Below are positions 1-11,939 of a stretch of DNA of 64,000 nt, piece by piece. This DNA comes from Chondrus crispus (lineage: Eukaryota; Rhodophyta; Florideophyceae; Gigartinales; Gigartinaceae). Both the position numbers and the translations under genes were made by a program. The DNA lies in the NCBI RefSeq assembly GCF_000350225.1, contig NW_005178980.1, forward strand, positions 158,389-222,388. Reading direction: 5' to 3'. Position 1 is the stretch's first letter; every line of letters begins with the position of its first letter. Under the pieces are notes generated by a model. The model did no database searches. It saw nothing but the letters and a program-made list of their open reading frames with translations, and was not told where the DNA came from.

Positions 1-1001
1 CATGGGATCGGTTTCCCGTATAGAGTCTATGGTCGCCCCCCCCCCCCCGCGACCGCCGCAATGCAGCCGCGCCGTCAGCGCCGCGGAGGCGCGCCAGCGA
101 GCCGCCCTTCGTGTCTCGCTCGCGCGTCCCCGTCGCCCGCGCCGCGCCGCACCCACACGCACCCACACCCGCACCCTACGTGGCCGTTCGGCGGCGCTCA
201 TCAACTCCAGCGCGGCATGTAGGTGTCATTTGCTTAAGCCGCTCTCGCGTATCATTATGCTGCAGAGCAGCAGCCGCCAGCCAAGGAGTGCCCCTTCGGC
301 AGCATTTGCTTGTTTGCAGCGCAGACACCTGGCGTCCGGCTGGGGTGCGTCTCGCCCCGTCCCGCGACGTGTCATGTGCGGTACATGGGTACCGGTCATA
401 CACCTCATACATGTTGCCAACCTACCCAACCTACCCAACATGTATGCCGTCTATGTCCGTCATACGTGTTGGTAGGTATTGATATGAGAGAGGGGGGACA
501 GGACACACAAAAGTGCTTTCATACCCTAGTATCGCGGAGCTGATCCAATCCGAGCTTTGCATCACCTTGATCCCTGCCATCGAGAAAAACTAGATTACTA
601 CACGCTGCCCGCCCCCACAGGACCTGCTGCTTCCCTCCAGACCGCACGCAGTAGATGGAGGGAGCGGTGTGATGCAACACGATCCCTCTGCTTACTGATG
701 CCTAATAATACCTGTTTACCTTATAAAGGGAGGCTGGCTAGAGTAGATCTACTCTACTGTACGTGTACGGTACAAAAATTTGTCCTCACATGAGGCCCAA
801 AAGTTACAAACTTAAAGAATGATAGTTTACGCGATAGGACGTCCCATAAGTACAGTGGTACCTTCTATATATCGCACCCCAGTGTCACAACGCTTCAAAG
901 TGCGATATATCCGATAGTGCGATGTAGCAAATACTCTCGAAAAAGATTTTTTTTGTTATGTTGAGGCAATGACGTGGAACCGGGCAGAACTACTCAGGGC
1001 C

Positions 1002-1045
1002 GTTCCTAACGACGAGCACGGTGGGCCGTTCCTAACGACGAGCAC
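1002..1045 (+). repeat. Tandem pair of a 22-bp repeat, left member of an inverted couple
   Basis: The motif beginning GTTCCTAACGACGAGCAC occurs at 1,002-1,023 and again at 1,028-1,045. The same pair occurs in inverted orientation at 6,701-6,750. Paired direct motifs in opposite orientation 5.7 kb apart look like subterminal transposase-binding sites of a non-autonomous element, but no terminal duplication was found. Confidence 0.6.
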
Positions 1046-1426
1046 CACTCAAAGGATCCGTAGGCCGGCGGCGAGTGAGGTATGCTGATCGTGATGTCAT
1101 GCGTGTGCTACGTGTGCACGTATGGCTCTTATGACAAGCCCCGATAAAAGCTATGTCAAAAGCCGCGATTTCGGGTTGTTTTTTCATTTTTGCTTTTTGC
1201 TTGTTTATTCATGCAGAAACTGAGAAACTTCATGATTCTTCATGAAGAAACGACTTTGGACAATGGTAGCCACGACTTACACGTTACATCTCCATGATGG
1301 AGATGGGCTACAGGGACCCTAGGAAGGCATGGGGGATCTCGATTTGGATGGTTGATCGCGATTATCGGTGGGTCGCCTGAAGAAGGCCGAAGTGGTGATT
1401 TTTTCATTTTGCAGCATTATCTGGCA

Positions 1427-1454
1427 GTTTTTGCGCGCAATTGCGCGCAAAAAC
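1427..1454. repeat. Perfect 28-bp palindrome
   Basis: Bases 1,427-1,440 (GTTTTTGCGCGCAA) are the exact reverse complement of 1,441-1,454, with no spacer. The alternating GCGCGC core flanked by T and A tracts could extrude as a cruciform. Function unknown. Confidence 0.85.
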
Positions 1455-1668
1455 ATGATTTAATGAAATCGCGGGTCAAAAGCATTTTACCAGAGGGCAT
1501 GACGAGGATCATGATTTTCCAGCTGATTGGGACAGGCTGTCTCCAGCCGGTAGAGCATAAACCGGTAGACGACAAAAGTCCTAAAAGTAAAAGCGAGGGG
1601 ATACAAACTTCCCTGATTCCCGCCTACACACTGTAGCACATGAGGCTTGAAGCTATCCGTCCGAAGCT

Positions 1669-1697
1669 CCACCCGTGTACAGTTTGTACACGGGTGG
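1669..1697. repeat. Perfect 13-bp inverted repeat with 3-base loop
   Basis: CCACCCGTGTACA at 1,669-1,681 is followed by GTT and by its exact reverse complement at 1,685-1,697. It would form a stable hairpin in RNA or DNA. No T tract follows, so it is not a simple terminator. Confidence 0.8.
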
Positions 1698-3939
1698 CGC
1701 TGTACAACGGGCGACGTGTAGGATTGCCGCCCGCCTGGGATACTTGAGGGCGCAGCGGCGAAGCCTGGAGACATACGCGTTCATAGCAGCAGGTGCGCAT
1801 GAGCGTGCGTTTCGCCTCGAGAGAGTGGACAAGAGCGTGCGCCCACCGGCAATCAGTGAAGGAAAGCAAAACGCCTGGGCAAGTAACACGAGGTCAGAAG
1901 GCGCCGTCGCAAAGGTTCGCGATGGCGTCTGGGGGCAGAGTGGAGCAGGGTCCCAGTCTCGCGGTTTGTAGAAAAAAAAAAAAAAAAAACTTGCCTTCGG
2001 CAACGGCGTGCAGATTAAAGCCGTCGCCGCCTTTGGCTGCTCGACAAACTACAATGTACCGAAGGTACCACTGCAGCACTATTATACAGAAACTAACGAA
2101 TTTAGTAATTTAGAAGAGTAAGGCAATTGTAATAATGTGATAAAGGGCTAAATTCAGTCTACTTATTCATATTAAAGCACAATTATGGCCAAAATTTGGC
2201 TGTCCTAATTATAGCAATTTTACGAAAATGTAATGCAACAAGCTCCATGATACGCCACTTGTTGTCGCTGACATTCTTGGGTCAACCATGCCGACTCTGC
2301 CAAGATAGGCATATCATAGGCCTTCGGCCATGAGGTGGCGAAAGCCATTTCGTCCAATAAGAACGCTCCGGACCGCCGCCGTCCATACTTGGACGGCTGG
2401 CATTGGGCGACGAATGTAGTCGGACCAAAAGGGAGAATTTTGTATGCGCACCATCGTAGATTTAACTATTAATTAGTAATCTACACTCGACGGCGGCGCG
2501 GTATCGCGCCCACCAGTCTCGGACTGGATGACATAAAGTTGTGTGACCGGGGGCAGCTCGCCCCCTCACACAGGAGAGGAACCAACTCTCGATCACGTTT
2601 ATTGCTCACCTCGTTCAGACTCCAAACGCATAGAGCAGAAAGTGTGGACCATGAAACATTGTATAGGGTACTACTGTCCTGCACAGTGTACAATACTGTA
2701 TTATTCACATCGTTGGTGCAGCAGATACAGAAATGTGCTGTCCGAGGTCTAGCCCACCACCAATTGGATTCCACTATGCACATATTATGGTGATGCAACA
2801 CAAGTGATGCAAAATTAAAGAGAGCCCATTAATTCCAGGCTCCGGTCTCGCAGTGCAATGCTCAATAGTTCATATGAAATTTGAGCTTGAATAACGCCCT
2901 TTTCATGCACCAATGAGCGATAGGAAAGATTGAATACATCAATGAAAACTTCTCTTCACGCTACGATTCCGAAAGCGCCTCAAGAGTCTATATCAGAAGG
3001 AAACAAGAATACGCATTCAACGGAACGACGTTCCATTTACACCGCCAGGGTTCATGGAAACCAAAGGGCACTGTGTTCCATGGCTTGTTGCCACTAGACC
3101 TAAGGCAGTCAAAAATTCACAATTTTGTGGACGAGTGTCTTGGAAGGCTTTTTCTTTGGCCATCATTAGAGCACTTCAAGCCGAGTCTTGTGTCACTCCA
3201 CTTGCATGCTTGTCGTCGAAGTGCTCTATGGTAAAGGGGGAGGAGCAATACGTGTCTGCGCTGATCACTCTAGAAAAGTTCTTTTAGAGCACTGCTTCCC
3301 ATGAAAGATCATTTGAACGTGTTATGTACTTTCTGGTGGACACTTGATGAGCGTCAGGGCGAGGTTTTAACGAGGGCCATGCGTATCGTAGGAGCACCGT
3401 GCGAATCAACCAACAGTAACAAGGGTGGCAAGCATTCAATCTTCAGACTGCATCGTCCCATGTCCAATACTAGATATCTGTTGTGTTTAATAACGCTCCA
3501 GTGTACATCGTTTTTTTCCGGCTTGTGCTGGGCTGAGTTGATAAGGTCGTGTGTTTTCCTCTGTTGCGCAGATACAGTACTACTGTACAATGAGCAACAC
3601 TTTCAAAACAATCTCACTACTTGCGTCCTGTGATTTCGCCCAATCGCTTCAGGTTGCACAGTCTGCGTCGTTCTCTTTGATGAAACTTGCTGACGGAGGC
3701 ATTAGAGGAATGAAAGCACGCAGCGAGAGAAATTGCTGCAAGGTTTCGAAGAGATAAACTACATGCTAGTGCGAAGTTGTGGATGCAAAGATTTGCCAAG
3801 ATTCTCTTATTGAATGAAAAGGGATAGCTCACGGCCGTTAACTATCATGTAGAGGGGAGGAATGGGTAGATTACTGTTTCCATACATCTAAACTTTCCTC
3901 ACCTTCCAGGCACCACGGCCGTACCTAGGGTCCTTTCAC

Positions 3940-4692
3940 TTAAAAGATAGGAGGCCTGGCGCAAATGTCACGGATGAGCTCCCTGAGGAGGTTGAGAACG
4001 CGGGGCCAATCGGTGACCTCCAGAACAAGGCTCGGGTCGTCGGCGATTTGCTCGAAGAGGGAGGGATCGGAGAAGCCGACGGCAACGGTGCAAACCCTGT
4101 TAGCCGGGGACCTTGCGCGCCAGCGGTCAGCAATAGCCGTCGGGCTCAGGGGACCAGTGAGAGCGCCATAGCTACTGCGACCGTCGCCAAGAACAACAAT
4201 CTTACTAGGCTCACCACGACGACGACCCAACTGACTGACACAATAAGCGAGTCCAGCGCCAATGAAGGTGCGACGGGCCCTGGCAAACTCAGCTGCTTCA
4301 AGAAGGAGGAGGAAGTTTTCGGGGTTGAATCTCAAGTTCCTGATAGGCTTGTTAACCAAACCATATTGAACAGCGGCGAACTGAGCCTCAGGCTCAGCAC
4401 CGACGATGGCGGCAATGATGGCAACAAAATCCTTCTGCAAGTTGAAGTCCTCCTCTCCAAGGGATGCACTCCCATCAATAGCGAAGCAAACGTTAGGGTC
4501 GCAGCTGGTCACTCCTCGGATCTCGCGAATAGCGGCCGCGATCGCCCTCGCTCCTCCGGGCAGCGTAGCCAACCTAGTGTTGTTTATGATCCGTCGAAGC
4601 TTCCTAAGCCTCCTTGGCGATATGCGGATTCCATCGGACGGGGCTGCGAGCAGGCAGAGGGCCAGGAACAAAAGAACGTGCACGAATTTCAT
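3940..4692 (-). CDS. Secreted von Willebrand factor A domain protein (paralogue A)
   Basis: A 250-residue single-exon protein. Residues 1-21 form a hydrophobic signal peptide, so the product is predicted to be secreted or cell-wall associated. The rest is one vWA (Rossmann-like) domain that binds a divalent cation through a MIDAS. The DxSxS motif is D73-G-S75-A-S77, the loop-2 threonine is T142 in RTFIGAG, and the loop-3 aspartate is D170 in LGDGRS; all are intact. Cysteines at about 64, 69, 151 and near the C-terminus are shared with the paralogues and may form disulfides. vWA domains mediate protein-protein or protein-matrix adhesion; the ligand here is unknown. It is closest by eye to paralogue D at 16.35 kb (shared RRGEPSK and DGRSSYG blocks). 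The start is the ATG directly preceding the signal peptide, with a TATA box 101 bp upstream. Confidence 0.88.
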   Translation of the reverse strand: MKFVHVLLFLALCLLAAPSDGIRISPRRLRKLRRIINNTRLATLPGGARAIAAAIREIRGVTSCDPNVCFAIDGSASLGEEDFNLQKDFVAIIAAIVGAEPEAQFAAVQYGLVNKPIRNLRFNPENFLLLLEAAEFARARRTFIGAGLAYCVSQLGRRRGEPSKIVVLGDGRSSYGALTGPLSPTAIADRWRARSPANRVCTVAVGFSDPSLFEQIADDPSLVLEVTDWPRVLNLLRELIRDICARPPIF

Positions 4693-4785
4693 GGTGAGGT
4701 AGTGTGAGTGTTGAACTTACTGTACTCTTCGTTAAGTGGTGTGTGTGTGGGGGAAAGTTCGATTTGTACCAAGAAGCTTGCTGCC

Positions 4786-4793
4786 TTTTTATA
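4786..4793 (-). promoter_or_regulatory. TATA box of vWA gene A
   Basis: On the minus strand the sequence reads GGTATAAAAAGGCAGC, a strong TATA element about 101 bp before the ATG at 4,692. This would leave a leader of roughly 70 bases. The same spacing is seen for vWA gene D and for the transposase gene at 54.5 kb. Confidence 0.6.
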
Positions 4794-5247
4794 CCTAATG
4801 TGATACCGCATACATGGACAGTACTATACTGCAGTTACCAGAGTTCACAAGAGCTCACTCACATGGTAATCTGTTTGAAACTATTCCGCAAATGCTATGA
4901 TCATAGATAGATTATTGACCCAGAAACTTACAAAATCTCCACCGTGACTAGGCATGCATGCTTGTGTTCTCTACAAACGGTTGTAAGTGCTTAGTGAGCA
5001 ATTTTTTCTGTGTGTGTATGTCAGGGTATGACAAAGCTATAGTTGATGAACACAAAAATATGTTGACTGAGTTATTTTTGACTAGAATGTGCCAGCGGGC
5101 TCTTTACCTCCTTTGATAGGCAATTTTTGCTTGATTTAAGCAATGAAGACGTGGGTACGAGTGCTATGTTGTAACATGGATTTCACGGTACGGTATATGG
5201 CTTCGTCTTGGATGTTTTATTAATGGTAAGAACAGTCTACCAGGCTG

Positions 5248-5787
5248 CTAACAAAATCTACTATCACATAGAATCAGCTGCATGTCATTATTAAAGAAAT
5301 GTTGACGCAAAATACGGACTGCTTCCAGTTCTCGCAGAAAGCACTTCGGTGGCAACCGTTGATCTTCATGATCTACTCTAAGGATCAGAAATGGGGCTAT
5401 TTGGTTCGCACATATGTGTTGTCCAGAACATTTCTGTTTTGTCGATGAAGCATGGCTTTGATTAGCTGTCCCTATCCGGACACAAATAAGCAGAAGCTTA
5501 ACTCTTGAAGGCGTTACGTTGGAAATTTCTTCAGAAGCGAAGCTCTCCACCACCCATCCAACATTATATGCTGTACTGTTGTGCTTGATGATGACTTTGA
5601 GTGTAGAAACCTGCCTAATGTTCATATCAAGCCTAACATGGTCTACTACTACACTTAAGAATGGAGGGAGGTATTCTGATATGCAAGTGCGTTTGAAGAT
5701 TTCACCACTTTGAAAGCATGCGTTGGCAGTTCGCGTGACGGCGCAGCTTTGATATTGCATCCCGTCGGACGAGATGTTGTTGAACAA
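5248..5787 (-). CDS. Hypothetical protein, 179 codons, unsupported by family
   Basis: An uninterrupted minus-strand frame of 179 codons, longer than most chance frames in this AT-balanced stretch. The predicted protein has no signal peptide, no clear transmembrane segment and no motif I recognise; it has about eight scattered cysteines. It stands alone between vWA genes A and B. It could be a real lineage-specific gene, a remnant, or chance. No intron or promoter signal was identified. Confidence 0.25.
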   Translation of the reverse strand: MFNNISSDGMQYQSCAVTRTANACFQSGEIFKRTCISEYLPPFLSVVVDHVRLDMNIRQVSTLKVIIKHNSTAYNVGWVVESFASEEISNVTPSRVKLLLICVRIGTANQSHASSTKQKCSGQHICANQIAPFLILRVDHEDQRLPPKCFLRELEAVRILRQHFFNNDMQLILCDSRFC

Positions 5788-6367
5788 AGAACGTGCCTAA
5801 CGAAAACATGGACAAAAAGAGCACTACCCAAGAATTTCTCCTTACGCCAATACACACCTGGCATCTGCAAGACAACTCTAATTCACTTAAATGCACTGAA
5901 CAAGTCGAATCCCTCTAGTATGGACACGGAAAGCATACCGCCTTTTGAGTAGGCGGTTTATGACGATCTACTTATCACATCACACGGCTCACACACGAGG
6001 CATTTCCGTGAATGCCCTTCAACCCGGAGTGGGTGTCATCGAGAGTACCGTAGGTCGTATGCGCGCTCATCGCAAACCTAACCGAGGCAAGTACCTGGGT
6101 ACAATTCCATTTCCCAACTCATTACAAAATCGGATCTGGCGATGCTACAGATTGTATGTACAGTATATGTTTTTGCTTGAGTCATACCTAAGGGTTCTGT
6201 ATAGATATCCTAGGCGAATCTATCTACATTTGCAAAATTTGACACGTGCACTTTGGCCGGATATGACATATTGCATGTATGCAGATTGTACCTGCTACAG
6301 TAATGGGCGACTCCTGAAATTCTAAAATCGCAAATTGTGTTGACCAAATCGGGATTTTGTGACACAC

Positions 6368-6401
6368 AAACGGCGCGTTGTGCACACACAACGCGCCGTT
6401 T
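6368..6401. repeat. Perfect 15-bp inverted repeat with 4-base loop
   Basis: AAACGGCGCGTTGTG at 6,368-6,382, loop CACA, exact reverse complement at 6,387-6,401. It is the GC-rich hairpin of an otherwise AT-rich neighbourhood and may be a small non-coding RNA, a transposon remnant or a cruciform site. Confidence 0.8.
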
Positions 6402-6700
6402 TCTCGGACGGGCGACCCCATGCTAGGTTAAATGTGTATCGCATAAATGTCAAAATGTGCGCGCGTACAATCCAAATTTACTGTACACAGAGAAAGCGTC
6501 GGCCGCCGCCCGACCGACGAGACTCGACATCTACATCCTACCGAGCATGGCTCTGAATGAGAAGTAGCAATAGAATAGCCATTTGGTCATTCATGGTTCT
6601 GACGGTGGCTGCTCGGTGAAAACACCATCATGATTGAGCTTAGCTCACAGCACACACTGTAGATAGAGCTCCGACGGCGTCATCGCCGGCGTCCGGTGCC

Positions 6701-6750
6701 GTGCTCGTCGTTAGGAACGACCCTGACACACCGTGCTCGTCGTTAGGAAC
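6701..6750 (-). repeat. Inverted copy of the paired 22-bp repeat
   Basis: Copies at 6,701-6,718 and 6,729-6,750 are reverse complements of those at 1,002-1,045, including the spacer logic of two motifs separated by a few bases. Together the couples bracket 5.7 kb that includes vWA gene A. Confidence 0.6.
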
Positions 6751-6828
6751 GAGTTCAAAGCATGCGTACAGTAGGGGGACGCACATTATGTGCGCAAGCA
6801 TTTCCGTGGTAAAACTCATTTTTTGTTC

Positions 6829-6877
6829 ACAAAAAAGAAAAATATGACTCTGACACAAAAAATAATTTCCGGAGGCG
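6829..6877 (-). repeat. Dispersed about 50-bp repeat, copy 1
   Basis: The reverse complement of this segment (CCTCCGGAAATTATTTTTTG and on through ATATTTTTCTTTT) matches 33,443-33,492 with few differences. It is probably a fragment of a dispersed element present in both places in opposite orientation. Confidence 0.6.
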
Positions 6878-6903
6878 CCCAATAAAGCATCTTGTTCTCC
6901 TTT

Positions 6904-6973
6904 CAAACATAAAACTTCTCATAACCCTTGTGCCCTTACAAACATAAATCTTCTCATAACTCTCGTGCCCTTA
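6904..6973. repeat. Two-copy 35-bp tandem repeat
   Basis: CAAACATAAAACTTCTC continues to GTGCCCTTA at 6,904-6,938 and is repeated with three or four changes at 6,939-6,973. Confidence 0.75.
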
Positions 6974-9900
6974 CTGCGAAAGTGAGACTGTATACCCCTG
7001 GACTGTACTGCTGTAGAGGAGGCTATTGGTCGGTCATACCTCGTATCAAACATAAGGTATGACTACTCGCTTGTAAAATCAATGAAATTCCCGGAATACC
7101 CTACTTGCCGCTATGCATCAACAAATCTCGTCTCGAATTTGGCGAAGGTTGAGAACGTACTTTTATGACCAAAATGCTATACAACGCAATGATCGCGACT
7201 TTTCCGACGTGTATCTGTGTAGTGCCCGAGGGATCCTCTGTTCGTATTTTTTTACCATGCATCGTGGGATGTCTCAAGCTAACCTACACGCTTCTATACT
7301 GTATGTTGCCGTCTGTGAAACTCAACATATGCTGCTCCTCAGCATACGGCCTTACTGAATGTATTCTCAGCTCGAGATTTGCCCGACCGTTGCTACAGTG
7401 AATTCTTTCGTGTGTTTCCTATCAGAACATCTCCCGTTGTTGAGTGCCATGCTGTACTTCGGCTTGCAAGCACACCCTTCTAGGATCTCAAAGTTCTCTC
7501 ACGAGGGAGAATAATTATACATGTGCGGCTAGCTCCACTCAGCTAACAGCTACCGTACAGTATGCTTTTCAGAACAAGAATCAGGAGACTGCTACTTGTC
7601 TCAGCGACTTGTCATCAAGCATGCTTGTCAGATGAAGCCCATGAAAGTTCCACCAGTGCGATGGAGCGAGGATGGAAGCACCTAGAGCAACACGGTTCTG
7701 AGCGAAAGAGGTGCAAGCGATATTAAAAATCTTCTTCCTTGATCTATTGTTCAAACCACCTGCGTAGAAACGCTACGTATTTCGCACGGTAGCAGACGGA
7801 AATCACGTTGTGTTTTCCTTAAGCAGCACCAATGTGGAATCAGCATGAGCATACTCCACAACTGTACCATGCCGTAGATCTACTTTCGTTCTCTTGTTGC
7901 AAAGTGGTTGAAGTCCGAGGTTGTCATGAAAAGCTAGGCGCTATACTCCTTTACACAACGCGTGTCGGGGCACTTCTTTTCGCGTGATTTTCGCCACCAT
8001 GGCAGTCTCAAATGAACTTATGTCACAAATTGGGGTTTGTCCCTCATGCAAATCTTCAACAGTGGCGATTCGCAGGTTTTAAATATCTCAAGATTTCTCG
8101 CCGATGCAAGAACCCATGGGCAACCCGAATTCTACACTTTGGTTGTTCACAAACAAAAATGAGCTTGGGAGTCTGCAAGGACTGTCTTATTTCGCTGCGG
8201 CTCGAGGTTAATTGGTTGCCTTTATGTCAAGGGGTATGTTCAGGGATGTCTCGCTGCCACCACACAGAGCATGTTCTACTGTATTTCAGCGCTTTGCTGA
8301 CTAGTCGGACGCTACTCCTATTTAAGCATCCAATTTTTACCCCATAGGTCGTTTTATAGTACGTATTACGGAATGAACTTAGCGGCTTCATTGTAGCTAT
8401 CTTATTAGCGCTGCTAACATCGAAATGTACGCAGTCTTGCAATATTTCGGTTTCTGGCAGTAGTAAAATAGTCTGCGATCTGTTTGGACTGGTGTTATCA
8501 GCAGATATTCTCGTCAAATAAAACGACGGTACAACACACTGCAGACCTCCAGAGAACTGGATATTTGATTATGCGGTGCGTTAAAAGATTCATGTACAGC
8601 AAGCCCCATGCTGGCTTTGTCCTTTGTCTCAATAATTCAAGTGGTTGAGGAGGTCAACCTCTATCTAAACGAATGGGTTTCTTGAACAGCGTCTCCAGCG
8701 AGTCGGCCTTGCGGTGCACTCCATTTCATGAATATTCCATGTCCTGTTGCACATAAACAGAGATCTACTGCACCATTCAGATATTACCAAGAGTACCCAC
8801 TGATAAAAGGGCATGAGCTTGAAGTTAGGGAAAGTTCTCCGCCTTGCCCTAGTCACTTTGCGAACCTCTTCATGCATGGAGTAAAGCTGGCTCCGATTTA
8901 TTGAAGTCCAATTTCCTCGGTGTACTTGCTTGCTGGAATCGCCACGATGAACAGCACTATCCTTTCAGAACTACACACGCAAGGAAGGGAAGCAGTCGAG
9001 CTATCCCTGTGTATATGGTTTAGCCTCTCAGATTACTTGACCGCACAGGGAACCTCTGATACAGTACCCTTGTATGGCAAGTTTTGATCTGCCTGTTCAT
9101 GTTTCATTTCGTTCCTTTGTGCCGTCGTGAGAAGTTTAGGTGCCAAAAAAAAAAAAAAAAAAAACAGAACGTCGATGATACATTTTATTTTACTAGCTAG
9201 AGCTCATGATTCATGTCGTTACACTGTACAGTATTTAGCCGGCGATTTATTCCAGACCATCAAAAAAACGTGCCATGTTTTCTACGTTATCTGGGTATTC
9301 TCTTCAGACACCCGAAAAGAGGCTCCAGAATCGTCAATGCGGCCCCACGGCGATGTGATCCAGTATCGCTATAGGTCAAAGAACTCAGCAGTTCCTCCCA
9401 CTGAACCGTGCCTTCGCGAATGAAAGCAACTACACAAGATATATTTTCAATAAAACCCAAGACACTATCGTCGCGAGATATTCAATCTTTCACTACACTG
9501 CGCGCGCAACTCTAATCCCTTCGTCAGAGAGAAATCATTTTACTAATAAAATTTCGGGGGTCTATATGGAAGTGTTTATAGCGTTACACACCACTTTCAT
9601 GTAAGCTCCTCCGCAGGCTGAATGATTCATCCTGCTTTGTCATCATAAATTGGCGAAGACACGACCATCACTACGTTCCCGCTAACAAGGGCCCACCCGT
9701 GCTGGTTGAAGGGTACATCGCTTCTGTCTTTTTTTATATATTATATGCATCTGCTCATACAGTGTTACAATCTTGCTATGTTTTGAAACCGTCAGATCTT
9801 CGCTTGTGAGGTACCCTTCGTTTGCTTGCCTCTTTCTAAGATTATAGTCTAGTCCAAGAAATATGCGAAAGTCAAACGTTGAGTGTTGCAGTCCGAGCGA

Positions 9901-10221
9901 ACAAGGTTGCTCCCCTCAATTGACATGGGCACTATGCTATCTTACGTATCACTTCCTTTGACCGCCCCTCTCCTTGGAACTATTAAACTGATGGAGATGC
10001 TTGGGGGCTGTCAGCTCTCATATTCTGTACGGAACTTACTAGTAAGATCTTTATCTCGATATAAGTATAGCAACCTTCCATCTTAGCCGCCAGAGCGGCA
10101 GTGTACATAAAACGCGCCAAGTCTACACCACTCCCATCCCACCCTCAAGCACCTCTAGGCAGCAAAGCCACGCCTCGATAGATCGCATTCATTCAGCTCT
10201 CAACCCTTCAACACCACCACC
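6974..10221. other. Intergenic region without recognised gene
   Basis: No convincing coding frame, RNA gene or transposon was seen. A poly-A run lies near 9,145-9,164. Short frames at 8,012-8,347 and 9,127-9,423 have random-looking composition. TATA-like AT-rich sequence lies about 115-165 bp before the start of vWA gene B. Confidence 0.5.
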
Positions 10222-10959
10222 ATGGCTGCGTTTGGTTCTTGTCGTCTCCTCCTTTTCCTGGCAGCATTGATCCTTACGCTGGGATCTGTGTGCGATGCTC
10301 AGCCGAATCTTGTCCGAAAGGCAAGAGCTCTTTTACGTGGCAATAGACTTGCCCAGTCCGTGGGAGTTAACGGTATCGTTCGACTTTTTAAGGAAGTCAA
10401 CCGCGGCAGAAGGTGCAATATGCGACTCTGTTTTGCTCTGGACGGTAGTGGGTCTATCTCGCCGGTCCAGTTTAAGGTACAGCAGGACCTGGTCAAGCTT
10501 CTTGCATCTGTAGCACGTGAGGGAGGAGCCACCTTCTCGGCGGTGCAATATGGTCTCAGCAACACGGCTATCTCCACTCCAACTGGAAACGCTCCGAAAT
10601 TCCGTAGAGCAGTCGATGATTCCATCTTCCAGAGAGCGCCGAGAACGTTTATTGGATCTGGGTTGGGCTTCTGTATTTCAAACTTGAAGACAGAACCGCG
10701 AGGTCGGGGTAGGAGGATTCTGTTGTTGGGAGATGGTCGCTCCAATTTCTTTACTCTCGCTTTACCCCTTGTCCTGTCTACTCTGAATGATATTCAGATT
10801 TCCGCTGTGGGGATCGGCTTTCCGCGAAATTCGAGGACGTTGTTGGATATTACTGGAAGTAGGAGCCGACTTTGCGCGGTCAACAGATACTCAGATATCC
10901 GAAGAATTGTTTTCAAGCTGGTACGCGGTCTATGCATGCCAGTAAACACTCGTACCTAA
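10222..10959 (+). CDS. Secreted von Willebrand factor A domain protein (paralogue B)
   Basis: A 245-residue single-exon protein with a signal peptide (residues 1 to about 26, hydrophobic core LLLFLAALILTLG, then a likely cleavage near CDAQP). The single vWA domain has an intact MIDAS: D74-G-S76-G-S78, T142 in RTFIGSG and D171 in LGDGRS. The CFALDGSGSIS block is shared with paralogue C, so B and C form one subfamily and A and D another. It is predicted to be an extracellular, cation-dependent adhesion or matrix protein; partner unknown. The start codon has a good eukaryotic context (ACCATGG). Frame and composition are clean, with no sign of decay. Confidence 0.88.
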   Translation: MAAFGSCRLLLFLAALILTLGSVCDAQPNLVRKARALLRGNRLAQSVGVNGIVRLFKEVNRGRRCNMRLCFALDGSGSISPVQFKVQQDLVKLLASVAREGGATFSAVQYGLSNTAISTPTGNAPKFRRAVDDSIFQRAPRTFIGSGLGFCISNLKTEPRGRGRRILLLGDGRSNFFTLALPLVLSTLNDIQISAVGIGFPRNSRTLLDITGSRSRLCAVNRYSDIRRIVFKLVRGLCMPVNTRT

Positions 10960-11939
10960 AGTGAAAGTTTCATGATACCTCACATCTACGACGCGAAGAC
11001 ATGGAAAGAATTCTAAGATAGAATTATAACCTCAATTCTACTCGCAAACCCCTGAAGATATAGTCGCTATTTCATCCGCAGTTGAGGCTTTGCCTTAGTT
11101 TCTGTTTTACTAGCGATCCATTGCTGCTACTTGTAGTCATTCGTAAAGACACCTCAAAATTCGATGCAAATGCTCACTTGCACACACCCGTCCCACACGC
11201 GCTTAGCAGAGGGCACGCAGCGATGGCTGACCTTGTGTTACAGCGGTTTCTGTGACTACGCCTTCAGAAGCTTCTGAGCACTAAGCAGCACTGCTATACT
11301 CTTTCTGCAACTCACACGTAGTGCGCTCTTCGATCCTTGCTGAGGTTGTGTCATTGTGAAGCACTATCATGTGTCTGTCTCTAAAACGCATATCGAAGCG
11401 TAGGATGGGACGTGATAATACAACCATGCATTTGAATTCAAGGGAGGGGGCAGTAGATACATCAAATGACTGGAAGAGTCATTCAAAAGCCTTACTCAAA
11501 CACTCACAGCTACAGTAGTAAATCTAAATTTTAACAGAATACTCTACCCACCTCCTAAAAAAAGGGAGTGGATTACTCTAATTTCTTCGCAATTTACAAC
11601 TGCGTGTCAACCAACTTGGCAGTTGCAATGAGAGGTTTTCTCGTCGGAGAAAATGATTCTGCAGAGCTCTGACAACATTTCTGGAAATGGTAATGCCGTG
11701 TTGTACCATGGCTTCTTTTCAGAGACTAAGAAAATGACTATGGTGAAAGCAGATACGCCAGAAAACTCTCACGTCCTGGTCACATATTCTTTTACTAGAC
11801 GAAACACGATTATCAATACTTCGGGTTGTAAGGCCAAACAGAAATCATGGTACGAGACAAAGGTTTCTGGCGAAAAGGGGATACAATGAGATACTAAGGC
11901 ACATCACAAAGTCCAGTTCGCCTTAAATCGATAAAACAC

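Larger units (their letters stand above)
1..3939. other. Intergenic region without recognised gene
   Basis: I see no frame here with recognisable protein features. The first 250 bases are GC-rich with a C homopolymer at about 37-48 and short CA/CCCA repeats. The rest is mixed-composition DNA with a poly-A run near 1,971-1,989 and the palindromes and the 22-bp repeat pair listed separately. Short open frames (up to about 120 codons) have no motif, signal peptide or plausible promoter that I could identify. Confidence 0.6.

Noticed and set aside
2..475. 157-codon frame at the left edge
   Set aside because: GC-rich, Arg/Ala/Ser composition typical of chance frames in such DNA; several overlapping frames are equally open.
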